Program-made: the position numbers and the translations under genes
Assembly: GCF_004571075.1 (NCBI RefSeq)
Contig: NZ_SPQP01000017.1
Location: 1 to 64,000 of the forward strand
DNA length: 64,000 bases
DNA from: Blastococcus sp. TF02A-35
GTDB lineage: Bacteria > Actinomycetota > Actinomycetes > Mycobacteriales > Geodermatophilaceae
Direction: 5' to 3'
Notes under the pieces: generated by a model
What the model saw: only the letters and a program-made list of their open reading frames with translations
Told to the model about the DNA's origin: nothing
The model's database searches: none
Shown: positions 28,000 to 35,122 of the stretch, piece after piece
Numbering within the stretch: position 1 is the stretch's first letter
How the letters are laid out: every line of letters begins with the position of its first letter

Positions 28000-28238
28000 T
28001 GCCTGAGACCACCGACCCGGAGGAGCGTCGCCGACGGCGCGCGCTGCTCCGCGCGCACCATCCCGACCTCGGGGGCGATCCGTCCGAGTTCCTCCGGGTC
28101 ATGGCGGAACTCGAGGGGCGAGCCCGCAGAGCAGGTCCCCGGCCGGCGGACGACATCCGCTTCGTCCGCCGGCCCCGGGGTCTCGCCAGGATCGCCGCCT
28201 GGTTCCACCGGCGCCGCAGACCACGGCGCGTTGTCTGA
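27999..28238 (+). CDS. Miniature HPD protein (J-domain-like fragment)
   Basis: 79 residues from ATG, sharing its first base with the preceding TGA. The stretch ALLRAHHPDLGGDPSEFLRV matches the end of helix II, the HPD loop (residues 21-23) and helix III of a DnaJ J domain; helix I and most of helix II are absent. The C-terminus is very basic (HRRRRPRR). HPD is the motif that stimulates DnaK ATPase, so this could be a reduced cochaperone or a decoy. Its fixed place among Asp23 genes suggests a role in their folding or assembly; this is inference. Confidence 0.7.
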   Translation: MPETTDPEERRRRRALLRAHHPDLGGDPSEFLRVMAELEGRARRAGPRPADDIRFVRRPRGLARIAAWFHRRRRPRRVV

Positions 28239-28272
28239 ACTGCCCTGAACCCGTCTTGTCCTGGAGGTTGCC

Positions 28273-28452
28273 ATGCCACCCACCGTCGTGGGTCTGTTCA
28301 CCGGTCTGCTGCTCGGTATCGCCTGGGTCATCGGCGGCTTCGACGCCTTCGTCGGAACCGCGGTGCTCGGTGTCATCGGCTTCGTGATCGGCAAGGTGGT
28401 GTCCGGTCAGCTCGACCTCACGCCCTACCTCGGTGGGCGCGGTCCGCGGTGA
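28273..28452 (+). CDS. DUF2273-like small membrane protein
   Basis: 59 residues, from ATG with GGAGG seven bases upstream to TGA at 28450. Two hydrophobic hairpin segments, VVGLFTGLLLGIAWVIGGFD and AVLGVIGFVIGKVVSG, end in a short polar tail. Proteins of this kind (DUF2273) accompany Asp23 and AmaP in Firmicutes and actinobacteria. It overlaps the next Asp23 gene by four bases. Confidence 0.8.
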   Translation: MPPTVVGLFTGLLLGIAWVIGGFDAFVGTAVLGVIGFVIGKVVSGQLDLTPYLGGRGPR

Positions 28453-28895
28453 GCAGCGCCGTCACACTTCCCCCCGATGGCCCGCAGGCCACCTCCGGGC
28501 CGGACGAACACGGCGCCGCCCTCCCGGAGCTCGGCGACCCCGCCGAGCGGGGCACCCTCGAGATCGCCGACCGTGTCGTCGAGCGAGTCGCCGGCTATGC
28601 GGTCACGCAGGTCGAGGGTGCGACCGCCGCTCCACGCCGGCTGCTCGGCATCAACGTCGGGGACGCCCGCCCGGACAAGGAGGCGTCCGTCGACGCTCGC
28701 GTCGACGGGCACACCGCCACGGTCGACGCGACCGTGGCGATCGGCTGGCCCGCCTCGGTCCGCACCGTAGCCAGCCGGGTGCGCGAGCGGGTCCGCAAGG
28801 ATGTCGAGCACATCACCGGCGTCCGGGTCGCCCACGTCGACATCGACGTCGTCAGCCTGAGCACGCCCTCCGCCCATCGGCGACGCGTCCAGTGA
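28449..28895 (+). CDS. Asp23/Gls24 family protein (third copy)
   Basis: 148 residues from GTG at 28449, inside the stop of the DUF2273 gene (GTGA overlap). A Pro/Gly-rich lead of about 35 residues is followed by GTLEIADRVVERVAGYAVTQVEG, then ARVDGHTATVDATVAIGWPASVRTVASRVRERVRKDVEHITG and VRVAHVDIDVVSL. The usual YGxPI segment is replaced by GWPAS. It lies between the small membrane protein and the two larger membrane proteins. Confidence 0.88.
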   Translation: MSSAVTLPPDGPQATSGPDEHGAALPELGDPAERGTLEIADRVVERVAGYAVTQVEGATAAPRRLLGINVGDARPDKEASVDARVDGHTATVDATVAIGWPASVRTVASRVRERVRKDVEHITGVRVAHVDIDVVSLSTPSAHRRRVQ

Positions 28896-28920
28896 GCCCC
28901 GACTCGACCAAGGAGTGTCC

Positions 28921-29451
28921 ATGTCCATCGTGAACCGGGTCATCGCGACGGTGCTGGCGCTGGCGCTCCTCTTCGGCGGCCTCCTCGCCGTCGTGGAGAT
29001 CGTCCTGGCCGCCCTGGGGCGTCCGTACTGGTTGGTCCCCCACCCGATGTGGAGCACGTGGCTGGGTGAACAGTCCTTCACCGGCGGCGTCGTCCGCGCC
29101 ATCCTCATCGGCCTGATCATCATCGGGCTGCTCCTGCTGGTGGTCGCCCTCCGCCGCGGCAAGCCCGGCTCTCTCACCCTGCCGGGTCGCACCGACGGGG
29201 TTCGCGTCACCGCCTCGCGCCGCGGTATCGAGCGATCCCTGTCCACCGCTGCGCGTCGAGCTGACGGCGTGAAGACCGCCAGCGCCAAGGCCGGACGTCG
29301 CACCGTGCGGGTGAAGGCAGCCACGGCCATGCGCTCCCCGCAAGAGCTGCAGCAGCCGGTCACCGCAGCTGTGACCGAGCGGCTCGACGAGCTCGGGCTG
29401 TCCGACGTCCTCCGTCCGCGCGTCACCGTCTCTGGAAAGTCCTCGCGATGA
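28921..29451 (+). CDS. DUF6286-type membrane protein
   Basis: 176 residues from ATG at 28921, with AAGGAG five bases upstream. Two membrane helices (about 5-30 and 58-82) flank a short segment that contains RPYWLVPHPMWSTWLGE. The C-terminal 90 residues are basic and Asp23-binding-protein-like (RTDGVRVTASRRGIERSLSTAARRADGV). This architecture fits DUF6286 proteins found in actinobacterial Asp23 clusters. It overlaps the next gene by four bases. Confidence 0.75.
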   Translation: MSIVNRVIATVLALALLFGGLLAVVEIVLAALGRPYWLVPHPMWSTWLGEQSFTGGVVRAILIGLIIIGLLLLVVALRRGKPGSLTLPGRTDGVRVTASRRGIERSLSTAARRADGVKTASAKAGRRTVRVKAATAMRSPQELQQPVTAAVTERLDELGLSDVLRPRVTVSGKSSR

Positions 29452-30020
29452 GCTCACGTGTCAATGGCGTCAACCGCACGATCCTGGCATTGCTGGGGTT
29501 GCTCCTGCTCGCGGCCGGCGGGCTCGGGCTGGCCCTGGGTTTCGGGGCCTTCGGCGATGGCGATCAGCCCGTTCTGCCGCAGCCCGTGCGCGACTTCGCC
29601 CGGAATCAGCCGTGGTTCTGGTGGGCCGTCGCTACCGTCTGCCTCCTGCTGGCCCTGCTCGGGCTCCGATGGCTGCTGGCCCAGCTGCGCACCGACCGGA
29701 TCGGGCGCCTGGAGCTGACCACCGACGACCGCGACGGACTCACGACCGTCCACACCAGTGCGCTCGCCGATGCCATGGAGGCCGAGGCCGAGAGCCTGCG
29801 CGGCGTCGCCGGGGCATCGGCGCACGTGCTCGACCGAGGGGGTCGACGGGTCGCCCTGGCCGTGGACCTGACCGACTACGCCGACATCGCCGAGGTCCGG
29901 CAGGCCTTGGAGGACCGGTTGGTCAGCAACATGCGGCAGGCTCTGGACGACCCGCAGCTGCCCATCGACATCGAGCTCCGGCCGGGTCGGACCCGGTCGG
30001 GTGGACGCGGCCTCCTCTGA
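29448..30020 (+). CDS. amaP: AmaP-like alkaline shock membrane anchor protein
   Basis: 190 residues from ATG. Two N-terminal membrane helices (about 9-33 and 55-75) are joined by a loop with FARNQPWFWWAVA. The cytoplasmic part (RIGRLELTTDDRDGLTTVHTSALADAMEAE, ASAHVLDRGGRRVALAVDLTDYADIAEVRQALEDRL) resembles half an Asp23 domain, as in AmaP, which recruits Asp23 to the membrane. It is the last gene of the Asp23 operon. The symbol is used by analogy with Staphylococcus. Confidence 0.75.
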   Translation: MSSRVNGVNRTILALLGLLLLAAGGLGLALGFGAFGDGDQPVLPQPVRDFARNQPWFWWAVATVCLLLALLGLRWLLAQLRTDRIGRLELTTDDRDGLTTVHTSALADAMEAEAESLRGVAGASAHVLDRGGRRVALAVDLTDYADIAEVRQALEDRLVSNMRQALDDPQLPIDIELRPGRTRSGGRGLL

Positions 30021-30452
30021 CCCACGATCCCGGCTGTGGCACGCCTTGCGCTGGTCGAAATTCTGGGAATTCGCCTATGACTGGGTGACAACTCGGCGTG
30101 TTGTGGGCATGGGCGTTTACGTCGTATCCGCGTTCCGGGTGCCGCCGCCTGCTAGGACCTCTCGTGCAGCTTTCAAGGACTAGATCCTCGAGCTCCTCCG
30201 CTCCTAGAGGGTCGACACGGACGAGGACGCCGGGCTGGTCAGCAAGTTCGGCATCGACCCGAAGCAGCTGCTCGGCGACGTCGGCAGTGGTCTGGGCGGC
30301 AAGCCCGGTCTCTGACCGCCGGCACCGGCAGTACCGCCGATCCGCTGCCGGCTCGGGGTTGCACGACCTGCAGCAGACATGACGTGCGGCAAGTCATCAC
30401 CCGTTCACCGGGCACTCGTCGAACTCGTCCCGGTCCATCCCCAGGAGACATC
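30021..30452 (+). other. Long intergenic stretch with one gene remnant
   Basis: 432 bp between the AmaP-like gene and the GlsB-type gene. Apart from the 3' gene remnant at 30208-30315, nothing coding is convincing. The left part has several near-miss stress-promoter strings (GTTTAC at 30115) without a good -10 partner. Confidence 0.5.
30208..30315 (+). pseudogene. 3' remnant of a small gene
   Basis: A codon-like stretch ending in TGA at 30313 reads DTDEDAGLVSKFGIDPKQLL, then GDVGSGLGGKPGL. It has no start codon: an in-frame TAG lies at 30205-30207 just upstream. The Gly-rich end and the segment KFGIDPKQLLG look like a real small cytoplasmic protein. I do not recognise the family with certainty. 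Confidence 0.35.
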
Positions 30453-30725
30453 GTGATCTGGAACATCATCGTCCTGCTCGTCATCGGCCTCGTCGCCGGC
30501 CTCATCGCCCGAGCGGTCATCCCCGGCAAGCAGGACCTCAGCATCGCCATGACCATCGTGCTGGGCGTCATCGGTTCGCTGGTCGGCAACCTGCTCGGGG
30601 GCCTCATCAGCGGTCGAGGCTTCGAACTCGGCACCGCCGGATGGATCGGCTCCATCTTCGGCGCCATCGTGGTGCTCGGCGTCTACCTCGCCGTCACCGG
30701 GCGACGAGGCGCGCGATCCCGCTGA
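30453..30725 (+). CDS. GlsB/YeaQ/YmgE family stress membrane protein
   Basis: 90 residues from GTG, with CAGGAG six bases upstream. Three hydrophobic segments carry family marks: IIVLLVIGLVAGLIARAVIPG, MTIVLGVIGSLVGNLLGG and GTAGWIGSIFGAIVVLGVYL. These transglycosylase-associated proteins are induced by stress together with Gls24/Asp23 in enterococci (glsB beside gls24), so its place here fits. Role in the envelope is not established. Confidence 0.93.
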   Translation: MIWNIIVLLVIGLVAGLIARAVIPGKQDLSIAMTIVLGVIGSLVGNLLGGLISGRGFELGTAGWIGSIFGAIVVLGVYLAVTGRRGARSR

Positions 30726-30770
30726 CCACCGGTTCGACGAACCCGAGACTGCGCCGGAGCTGACGAGCCC

Positions 30771-31081
30771 ATGACGGTGGCACTCTTCGCCCTGGCCGCT
30801 CTGCTCTCGGCGTTCGCCGCACCGATCATGGTCCAGGCCGGAAAGAAGCAGCCTCCGAGGACGTCGCGGTGGAGACCGCGTCGTTGGGGTTGAGCCTGGC
30901 GGCCGCGGGTGCGGTCGCCGCGATGTCCGGGGCAGCGATCTTGTCGTCCGGCGAACTGTCGCCCGCGGGAATCGCACCGTTCATGCTTGCCGTGCTGGCG
31001 GTGGGGCTGCCGATCTCGATCAGCGTCCTCAGGACCGGCTCCGCACGAGAAACGGGTGACGATGGCTCTGCGGGCGACTGA
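30771..31081 (+). pseudogene. Small membrane protein split by a probable frameshift near 30840
   Basis: From ATG 30771 the frame reads MTVALFALAALLSAFAAPIM then VQAGKKQPP and stops after 40 codons in an Arg/Pro run. The -1 frame from about 30840 reads RKEAASEDVAVETASLGLSL and continues with two more hydrophobic segments (AAGAVAAMSGAAILSSG, APFMLAVLAVGLPISISVL) to TGA at 31079. Joined at the GGAAAGAAG tract, the two make a coherent three-helix protein of about 104 residues. Either a base is missing or the gene is decaying; a GTG at 30869 could give the distal part alone. Confidence 0.55.
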
Positions 31082-31478
31082 GGAGCAGCTGCACCACGAG
31101 GTCCTGGCTCTCGTCGACGCTCCGTCGTGTCGAGCCATGCCGGCCGACGGCCTCCGTGCGACGTGAATTCCGCTACGCGGCGGAAGTCGTCGCACTTCTG
31201 CTGAGTGTGCTCCTCCGGCTGGTTGCCACCGAGCTTGTCCTGGCGCTGGCTCCCTCGGTGGCCTTCCGCTGGCGCGCTGGGCCGTGCGTCACGCCTCGAA
31301 GTTCGGTTGAGATCCGCTTGCCCAGGCCCGGGACGAAGCTGACTCCGCGGGTTGATGCGCGGCAGCAGCAGGACGCCCACGTCGAGCCAGACCTGACCGG
31401 CTTCCCGCGGCTTCGCGGAGTGGGCCTCACGACCGTGAGCCAGCGCGACCTGATCATCCAGATGTGAGAGGCAGCACC
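31082..31478. other. Intergenic stretch with no supported gene
   Basis: A 104-codon frame (31156-31467, plus strand) starts with a hydrophobic stretch but lacks a ribosome site and ends in a composition typical of chance frames. No RNA gene or clear hairpin was seen. Base composition is lower in GC than in the flanking genes. Confidence 0.45.
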
Positions 31479-31637
31479 ATGACGACACCAGCGGAGCAGA
31501 ACCCCAGAGCTACCGCTGCAAGCGACGTCTCTCCAGGGTTGAGCGGCGAAGCCGAGGCTGATATTTCGGGGGTCACCTTGACCAGGGAGGACGACTCCCA
31601 GGACGACGACTTGCCCTCTGACCCTGACAACGCCTGA
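31479..31637 (+). CDS. Small acidic disordered protein
   Basis: 52 residues from ATG, with GAGAGG about eight bases upstream, to TGA at 31635. The composition is strongly acidic in the second half (LTREDDSQDDDLPSDPDNA) with no hydrophobic core. It is followed by a strong hairpin. A similar short acidic protein lies at 62094-62312. Such proteins are often stress-induced in this group, but no function is known. Confidence 0.6.
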   Translation: MTTPAEQNPRATAASDVSPGLSGEAEADISGVTLTREDDSQDDDLPSDPDNA

Positions 31638-31650
31638 CCTGGTCCACATG

Positions 31651-31695
31651 AGCGGCAGCGGGTGGTCCCCATCGTGGGGAGCACCCGCTGCCGCT
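31651..31695. terminator. Bidirectional hairpin terminator
   Basis: AGCGGCAGCGGGTG (31651-31664) pairs perfectly with 31682-31695, and an inner GTCCCC/GGGGAC-like stem closes the loop. It lies between the convergent small acidic gene and the following membrane-anchored protein gene. Confidence 0.9.
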
Positions 31696-31716
31696 GTTGA
31701 GTGTGTCGGGCCGCCG

Positions 31717-32382
31717 TCAGTCGGCCAGGGTGACGGACGTCTTATCAACCTCGAGGTGGTGGCCTTGGGCGTCGAGCTGAGCGGCGCCTTCTGCCTCTTC
31801 GAGACCCACCTGCTGGGCGAACCCGGAGGAGTGGGCGACGACGGTGCCTTGGAAGTCCACGGTGTCGCCTTCCTGCACCTGGTAGGGCGACTCGCCGCTG
31901 CCGGTCAGCTGGACCCAGATCCGCTCCGTGTCGGAGGTGCCCACCCAGAATCCTTCGTCGGCAGGGACCGACAGCACCTGCACCGCGCTGCCCTGGGCCG
32001 GGCGGCCCGAGACCTGTGCCAGGGCGGGGGCCGGATCGGCGCCTGCGGTCAACGGCAGCACGGAGGTGTCGCCGGCCGTGATGGTGCCGGGCTGGCCGCT
32101 CGCGCCGCCGTCGCTCGGGCTTGCGGTGCTCGATCCGCTGGGGGAGGTGCTGCCGGACTCGGGAGACGTGGATGCGCTGCTACCCGTGCCCGCGGACGAG
32201 TCGCTGGTGCCGGAGTCGCCGCCGTCGCCGCACTGACTGAGCAGCAGCGAGCCGATCACGACGGCAGCGAGGAGGAGCAGCAGCGGAAGGAGCCAGCCAG
32301 CCCGTCTCCGTGTCGGCTTTCGGCCGCTGACCGGGGTGGCGCCGGCCTGCGGGCCGGTGGAGGAAGGGGGTGTCGAGGGCAT
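31717..32382 (-). CDS. Membrane-anchored protein with Ser/Thr-rich linker and C-terminal beta domain
   Basis: 221 residues from ATG. A basic N-terminus (GRKPTRRRAGW) precedes one helix (LLPLLLLLAAVVIGSLLLSQ), giving a type II anchor with the rest outside. Then comes a low-complexity Ser/Gly/Thr stretch (about 50-100), and finally a compact domain (VQVLSVPADEGFWVGTSDTERIWVQLTG, EGDTVDFQGTVV) like an OB-fold or BON-adjacent SH3 domain. Homologues occur beside stress genes in Geodermatophilaceae-type genomes. Function unknown. Confidence 0.75.
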   Translation of the reverse strand: MPSTPPSSTGPQAGATPVSGRKPTRRRAGWLLPLLLLLAAVVIGSLLLSQCGDGGDSGTSDSSAGTGSSASTSPESGSTSPSGSSTASPSDGGASGQPGTITAGDTSVLPLTAGADPAPALAQVSGRPAQGSAVQVLSVPADEGFWVGTSDTERIWVQLTGSGESPYQVQEGDTVDFQGTVVAHSSGFAQQVGLEEAEGAAQLDAQGHHLEVDKTSVTLAD

Positions 32383-32578
32383 GTGTCAGCTCCGAGCGTA
32401 GGTGTCTTGAGAACGGCCGCGCGGGGGATGCGCGGACGATGATGTGGGTCGAGCGGTCAGTGATTCAGCCGGGCGAGCCCCGCGTCGTCGAGGTGGGCCC
32501 CGGAGTTCCTGCAGCGAGTCACCCCGCAGCTGCTGGCCGAGCTCGTGGCGGAAGAAGGCGTCTGGCTTGGCGGCTCTC

Positions 32579-34069
32579 CTAGTCCCGGATGAGTTCGTCG
32601 CGCTTGGCCGCGATGCCGGCCATGAGCTCACCGAAGGACGCGACGAACTCCTCCACGCCCTCCTGCTCCAGCACCGCGGTCAGGTCGTCATAGTCGACGC
32701 CGGCCTCGGTGAACGCTTCCAGCGTGCGGCGGGCGCCGTCGACATCGGCCGTCAGCGTCTCGGCGACCGTGCCGTGGTCGAGGAAGGCCTCGGCTGTGTC
32801 GCGAGGCAGGCAGGTCACCGTCTGCGGGCCGACCAGGTTCTCGAGGTAGCGGACGTCGCGGTAGGCCGAGTTCTTCGCTTCAGTGGATGCCCACAGGCAG
32901 CGCTGGGGCGAGGCGCCGGCGGCTGCCAGGTCATCCCATACCGCGCCGGTGAACATCAGCAGATACGTCTGGTAGGCCAGCTTGGCGGTGGCGATGGCCA
33001 GCGTGCCCTTGAGGTGTTCGTGGCTGCCGAGGTCGTCGAGCCAGCGGTCGGCCTCGGTGTCGATCCGGGACACGGAGAAGGAGGCGACCGACGCCACTGA
33101 CTGCAGGTCGCCACCGGCCGACTGCAGCTTGCGGAGCCCGCGGATGTAGGCGTGCGCGGCGGCCCGGTGCCGGTCCAGGGAGAACAGCATACTGACGTTG
33201 ACCGGGATGCCGGCGGCGATCGTCTCTTCGATGGCGGCGACCCCCTCGTCCGTGCCCGGGATCTCGATCAACAGGTTGGGCCGGTCGATGAGCCGGTGCA
33301 GCCTGACCGCCTCGGCAACGGTGGCTTCGGTGTCGTGCGCCAGGTGCGGATCCACTCTCGTGGAGACCCAGCCGTCCCGCGTCTGATCGCTGCGGGTGTG
33401 CACCCCGGCCAAGGCGTCGCAGGCCGCGCGGATGTCGTCGATGGCCAGCGCCAAGAACACCTCCTTGGGGTCGGTCTCGGCGGCGAGCGCGTCGCGCAGC
33501 TGCTCGTCGTAGGCGTCTCCCTCGACGATCGCGGTGCGAAAGGTCGTCAGGTTCGAGGTGAGCCCGGTGACGCCGCGGTCCAGCAGCGATGCAAGACCGC
33601 CGTCCTTGAGGAATCGGCGGGACAGGTGGTCGATCCAGGCGCTCTGGCCGGTTTCTGCCAGGCGCTGCAGCGAGGTGCTCACGTGGCTCTCTTCGTCGTC
33701 TTCGCCGTCGGCTGCATGCCGGTCTCGGCGGATGCGCGTCGGCGGGTCGATGCCGATGGAGGATGGAGGCGACGAGCTGTCCGGCGTTCGTCCGTCCATC
33801 GGCTCGTGAGGGGCATCCGTCATGGGGACGTACAGGTAGTTGCCGAGCTGATCACGCGCAGGCCGGTGTGAGCGGGGCTGGCGGACCAGGCGATACAGCG
33901 CTGACGCGGCGCCGACCGGCAGCTCGACCCAGGCGGGCGGCTCCGGATCGATCACCTGCCATTGCTGGCCGTGAGCCGGGCCGCTGTAGGCCCGGGCCTC
34001 GTGGCCACGGTCCCAGCTGTCCGGACCACGGATGACGTTGCCTGAGGGCTCGCCGTCGGAGTTCGACAT
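32579..34069 (-). CDS. tal: Transaldolase with a ~126-residue N-terminal extension
   Basis: 496 residues from ATG at 34069, which has GAAGAG nine bases upstream. Residues from about 130 match an actinobacterial transaldolase of normal size (367 residues): VSTSLQRLAETGQSAWIDHL, GVTGLTSNLTTFR, NLLIEIPGTDEG, NVSMLFSLDRHRAAAHAY and RCLWASTEAKN, with the Schiff-base Lys in the last or its neighbour strand. The added N-terminal part (RGPDSWDRGHEARAYSG, PAWVELPVGAASALYRLV) is unrelated to transaldolase, and no stop separates them. A GTG at 33682 with GAGAG upstream could start the classical enzyme separately. It acts in the pentose phosphate pathway. Confidence 0.88.
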   Translation of the reverse strand: MSNSDGEPSGNVIRGPDSWDRGHEARAYSGPAHGQQWQVIDPEPPAWVELPVGAASALYRLVRQPRSHRPARDQLGNYLYVPMTDAPHEPMDGRTPDSSSPPSSIGIDPPTRIRRDRHAADGEDDEESHVSTSLQRLAETGQSAWIDHLSRRFLKDGGLASLLDRGVTGLTSNLTTFRTAIVEGDAYDEQLRDALAAETDPKEVFLALAIDDIRAACDALAGVHTRSDQTRDGWVSTRVDPHLAHDTEATVAEAVRLHRLIDRPNLLIEIPGTDEGVAAIEETIAAGIPVNVSMLFSLDRHRAAAHAYIRGLRKLQSAGGDLQSVASVASFSVSRIDTEADRWLDDLGSHEHLKGTLAIATAKLAYQTYLLMFTGAVWDDLAAAGASPQRCLWASTEAKNSAYRDVRYLENLVGPQTVTCLPRDTAEAFLDHGTVAETLTADVDGARRTLEAFTEAGVDYDDLTAVLEQEGVEEFVASFGELMAGIAAKRDELIRD

Positions 34070-34087
34070 GGTCGCTCTTCCCACTGG

Positions 34088-34130
34088 GACGCCCGTCGGA
34101 CCGCTCGAGGAGACCGGTCCGACGGGCGTC
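34088..34130 (-). terminator. Hairpin terminator after the YrzE-like gene
   Basis: GACGCCCGTCGGACC (34088-34102) pairs perfectly with 34116-34130 around a 13-base loop. It lies 13 bp beyond the stop of the membrane protein gene and 19 bp before the transaldolase start, both on the minus strand, so it separates their transcripts. Confidence 0.85.
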
Positions 34131-34142
34131 GGCCGGCTGCGC

Positions 34143-34778
34143 TCAGGCGCCGAAGCCGGCGCGGTCGACCTTACGGTGGTAGCGCTCACCGAGCTTGCCG
34201 CCGAGGAGGGCGCCGAGCAGCGTGATCAACAGGGCCACGATGCCGGCGATGATGCCAGCGGTGGTGAGGGTATCGCCGCTGACCGGGACGGTGGGCATGT
34301 TGAGCTGGGAGAGCACGTTGTACTCCGAGCCGAGGACGGCACCGGCAATGGCCAGGGCGGCGACGATGAGCAGACCGATCAACCAGACGGCGAGTCCCTG
34401 CTTGAGGCCGTCGAAGCGGGCCATCCGACCGGCCACGTAGCCGCCGGCGAGGTAGGCCAGGAAGAGGACGACGGTCAGGGCGATGCCACCGGCGATGCCG
34501 ATGGTGTCGGCCTGGTCGGTCGCCTGCTGGGCGGCCTGGTCGGCGGAGGAGATCTGGGTGAGGCCGAAGGCGACGCCGGCCGCCGACAGGATGGCGAGAA
34601 GGATGACGGCCAGGCCGTTCGCCGAGAGCCAGCCGAAGAAGGCCGCTCCCCACTTGATGCCACCGTAGCGGTCGTGCTGGGCATCAACGGCGTCACGGGC
34701 GGCGCCGCGGGTGGCGTGCGCCCCCTCGGTGGAGGCGGTGGCGTCGAGATCGGATCGCGTGCGGTCGTGGTCGGGCAT
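34143..34778 (-). CDS. YrzE-like multi-pass membrane protein
   Basis: 211 residues from ATG, with AGGAGC five bases upstream. A polar, basic/acidic N-terminal 40 residues (RYGGIKWGAAFFGWLSANG) leads to four or five helices: LAVILLAILSAAGVAFGL, GGIALTVVLFLAYLAGGYVAGRMARFDG, LAVWLIGLLIVAALAIAGAVLG, and IIAGIVALLITLLGALLGGKLG. The GGYVAGRMARFDGLKQG segment is the family mark. No transport motif is visible. Confidence 0.8.
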   Translation of the reverse strand: MPDHDRTRSDLDATASTEGAHATRGAARDAVDAQHDRYGGIKWGAAFFGWLSANGLAVILLAILSAAGVAFGLTQISSADQAAQQATDQADTIGIAGGIALTVVLFLAYLAGGYVAGRMARFDGLKQGLAVWLIGLLIVAALAIAGAVLGSEYNVLSQLNMPTVPVSGDTLTTAGIIAGIVALLITLLGALLGGKLGERYHRKVDRAGFGA

Positions 34779-34861
34779 GGTTGCTCCTGAGTGCGGTGGG
34801 GGCGGGGCAGCGGTCACCGGGGCTGGATGTCCGCCGACCTGGTCGTGCAGCTCTGCTGGGG

Positions 34862-35023
34862 TCATCGCTGGCAGCCCGTGTCGCCGCCGTCGGGGCGGCT
34901 CCGGGGTGCACTGATGGTGCGGGTGGCTCCGTCGTGCCACTGGGTCTCGATGCGGACGCCATCGACCGGTGGTCCCGCGAGGTTCGGCGTCGGCGCGGGG
35001 CGCCGCTGCTTCCCCTCGGCCAC
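34862..35023 (-). CDS. Possible small protein (53 residues)
   Basis: From GTG at 35023, preceded by GCGAGGACC, to TGA at 34862. It reads VAEGKQRRPAPTPNLAGPPV, then DGVRIETQWHDGATRTISAP. The frame sits in a 340-bp gap between two stress genes, and its composition is compatible with coding. No family is recognised, and it may be a chance frame. The rest of the gap (34779-34861 and 35024-35078) shows nothing. Confidence 0.3.
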   Translation of the reverse strand: MAEGKQRRPAPTPNLAGPPVDGVRIETQWHDGATRTISAPRSRPDGGDTGCQR

Positions 35024-35078
35024 AGTGGTCCTCGCTCCAGGTTCGAGCCCAGCTGATCGTGTGGCAGGGAGCCATCGC

Positions 35079-35113
35079 GGAGCCAGACGGAGAGGACCCC
35101 TCCGTCTGGCTCC
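35079..35113 (-). terminator. Hairpin terminator after the PRC-barrel gene
   Basis: GGAGCCAGACGGAG (35079-35092) pairs perfectly with 35100-35113 around a 7-base loop, ten bases beyond the stop of the minus-strand PRC-barrel/DUF2382 gene. Confidence 0.85.
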
Positions 35114-35122
35114 AGCGGTGAC

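Noticed and set aside
31156-31467. A 104-codon frame with a hydrophobic start
   Set aside because: No ribosome site, no family resemblance, and the second half has random-like composition. It could not be supported as a gene.
35030-35060. A GGTTCGAGCCC string that looks like a tRNA T arm
   Set aside because: The flanking bases do not form a T stem or acceptor stem, so it is not a tRNA gene or a second attachment site.
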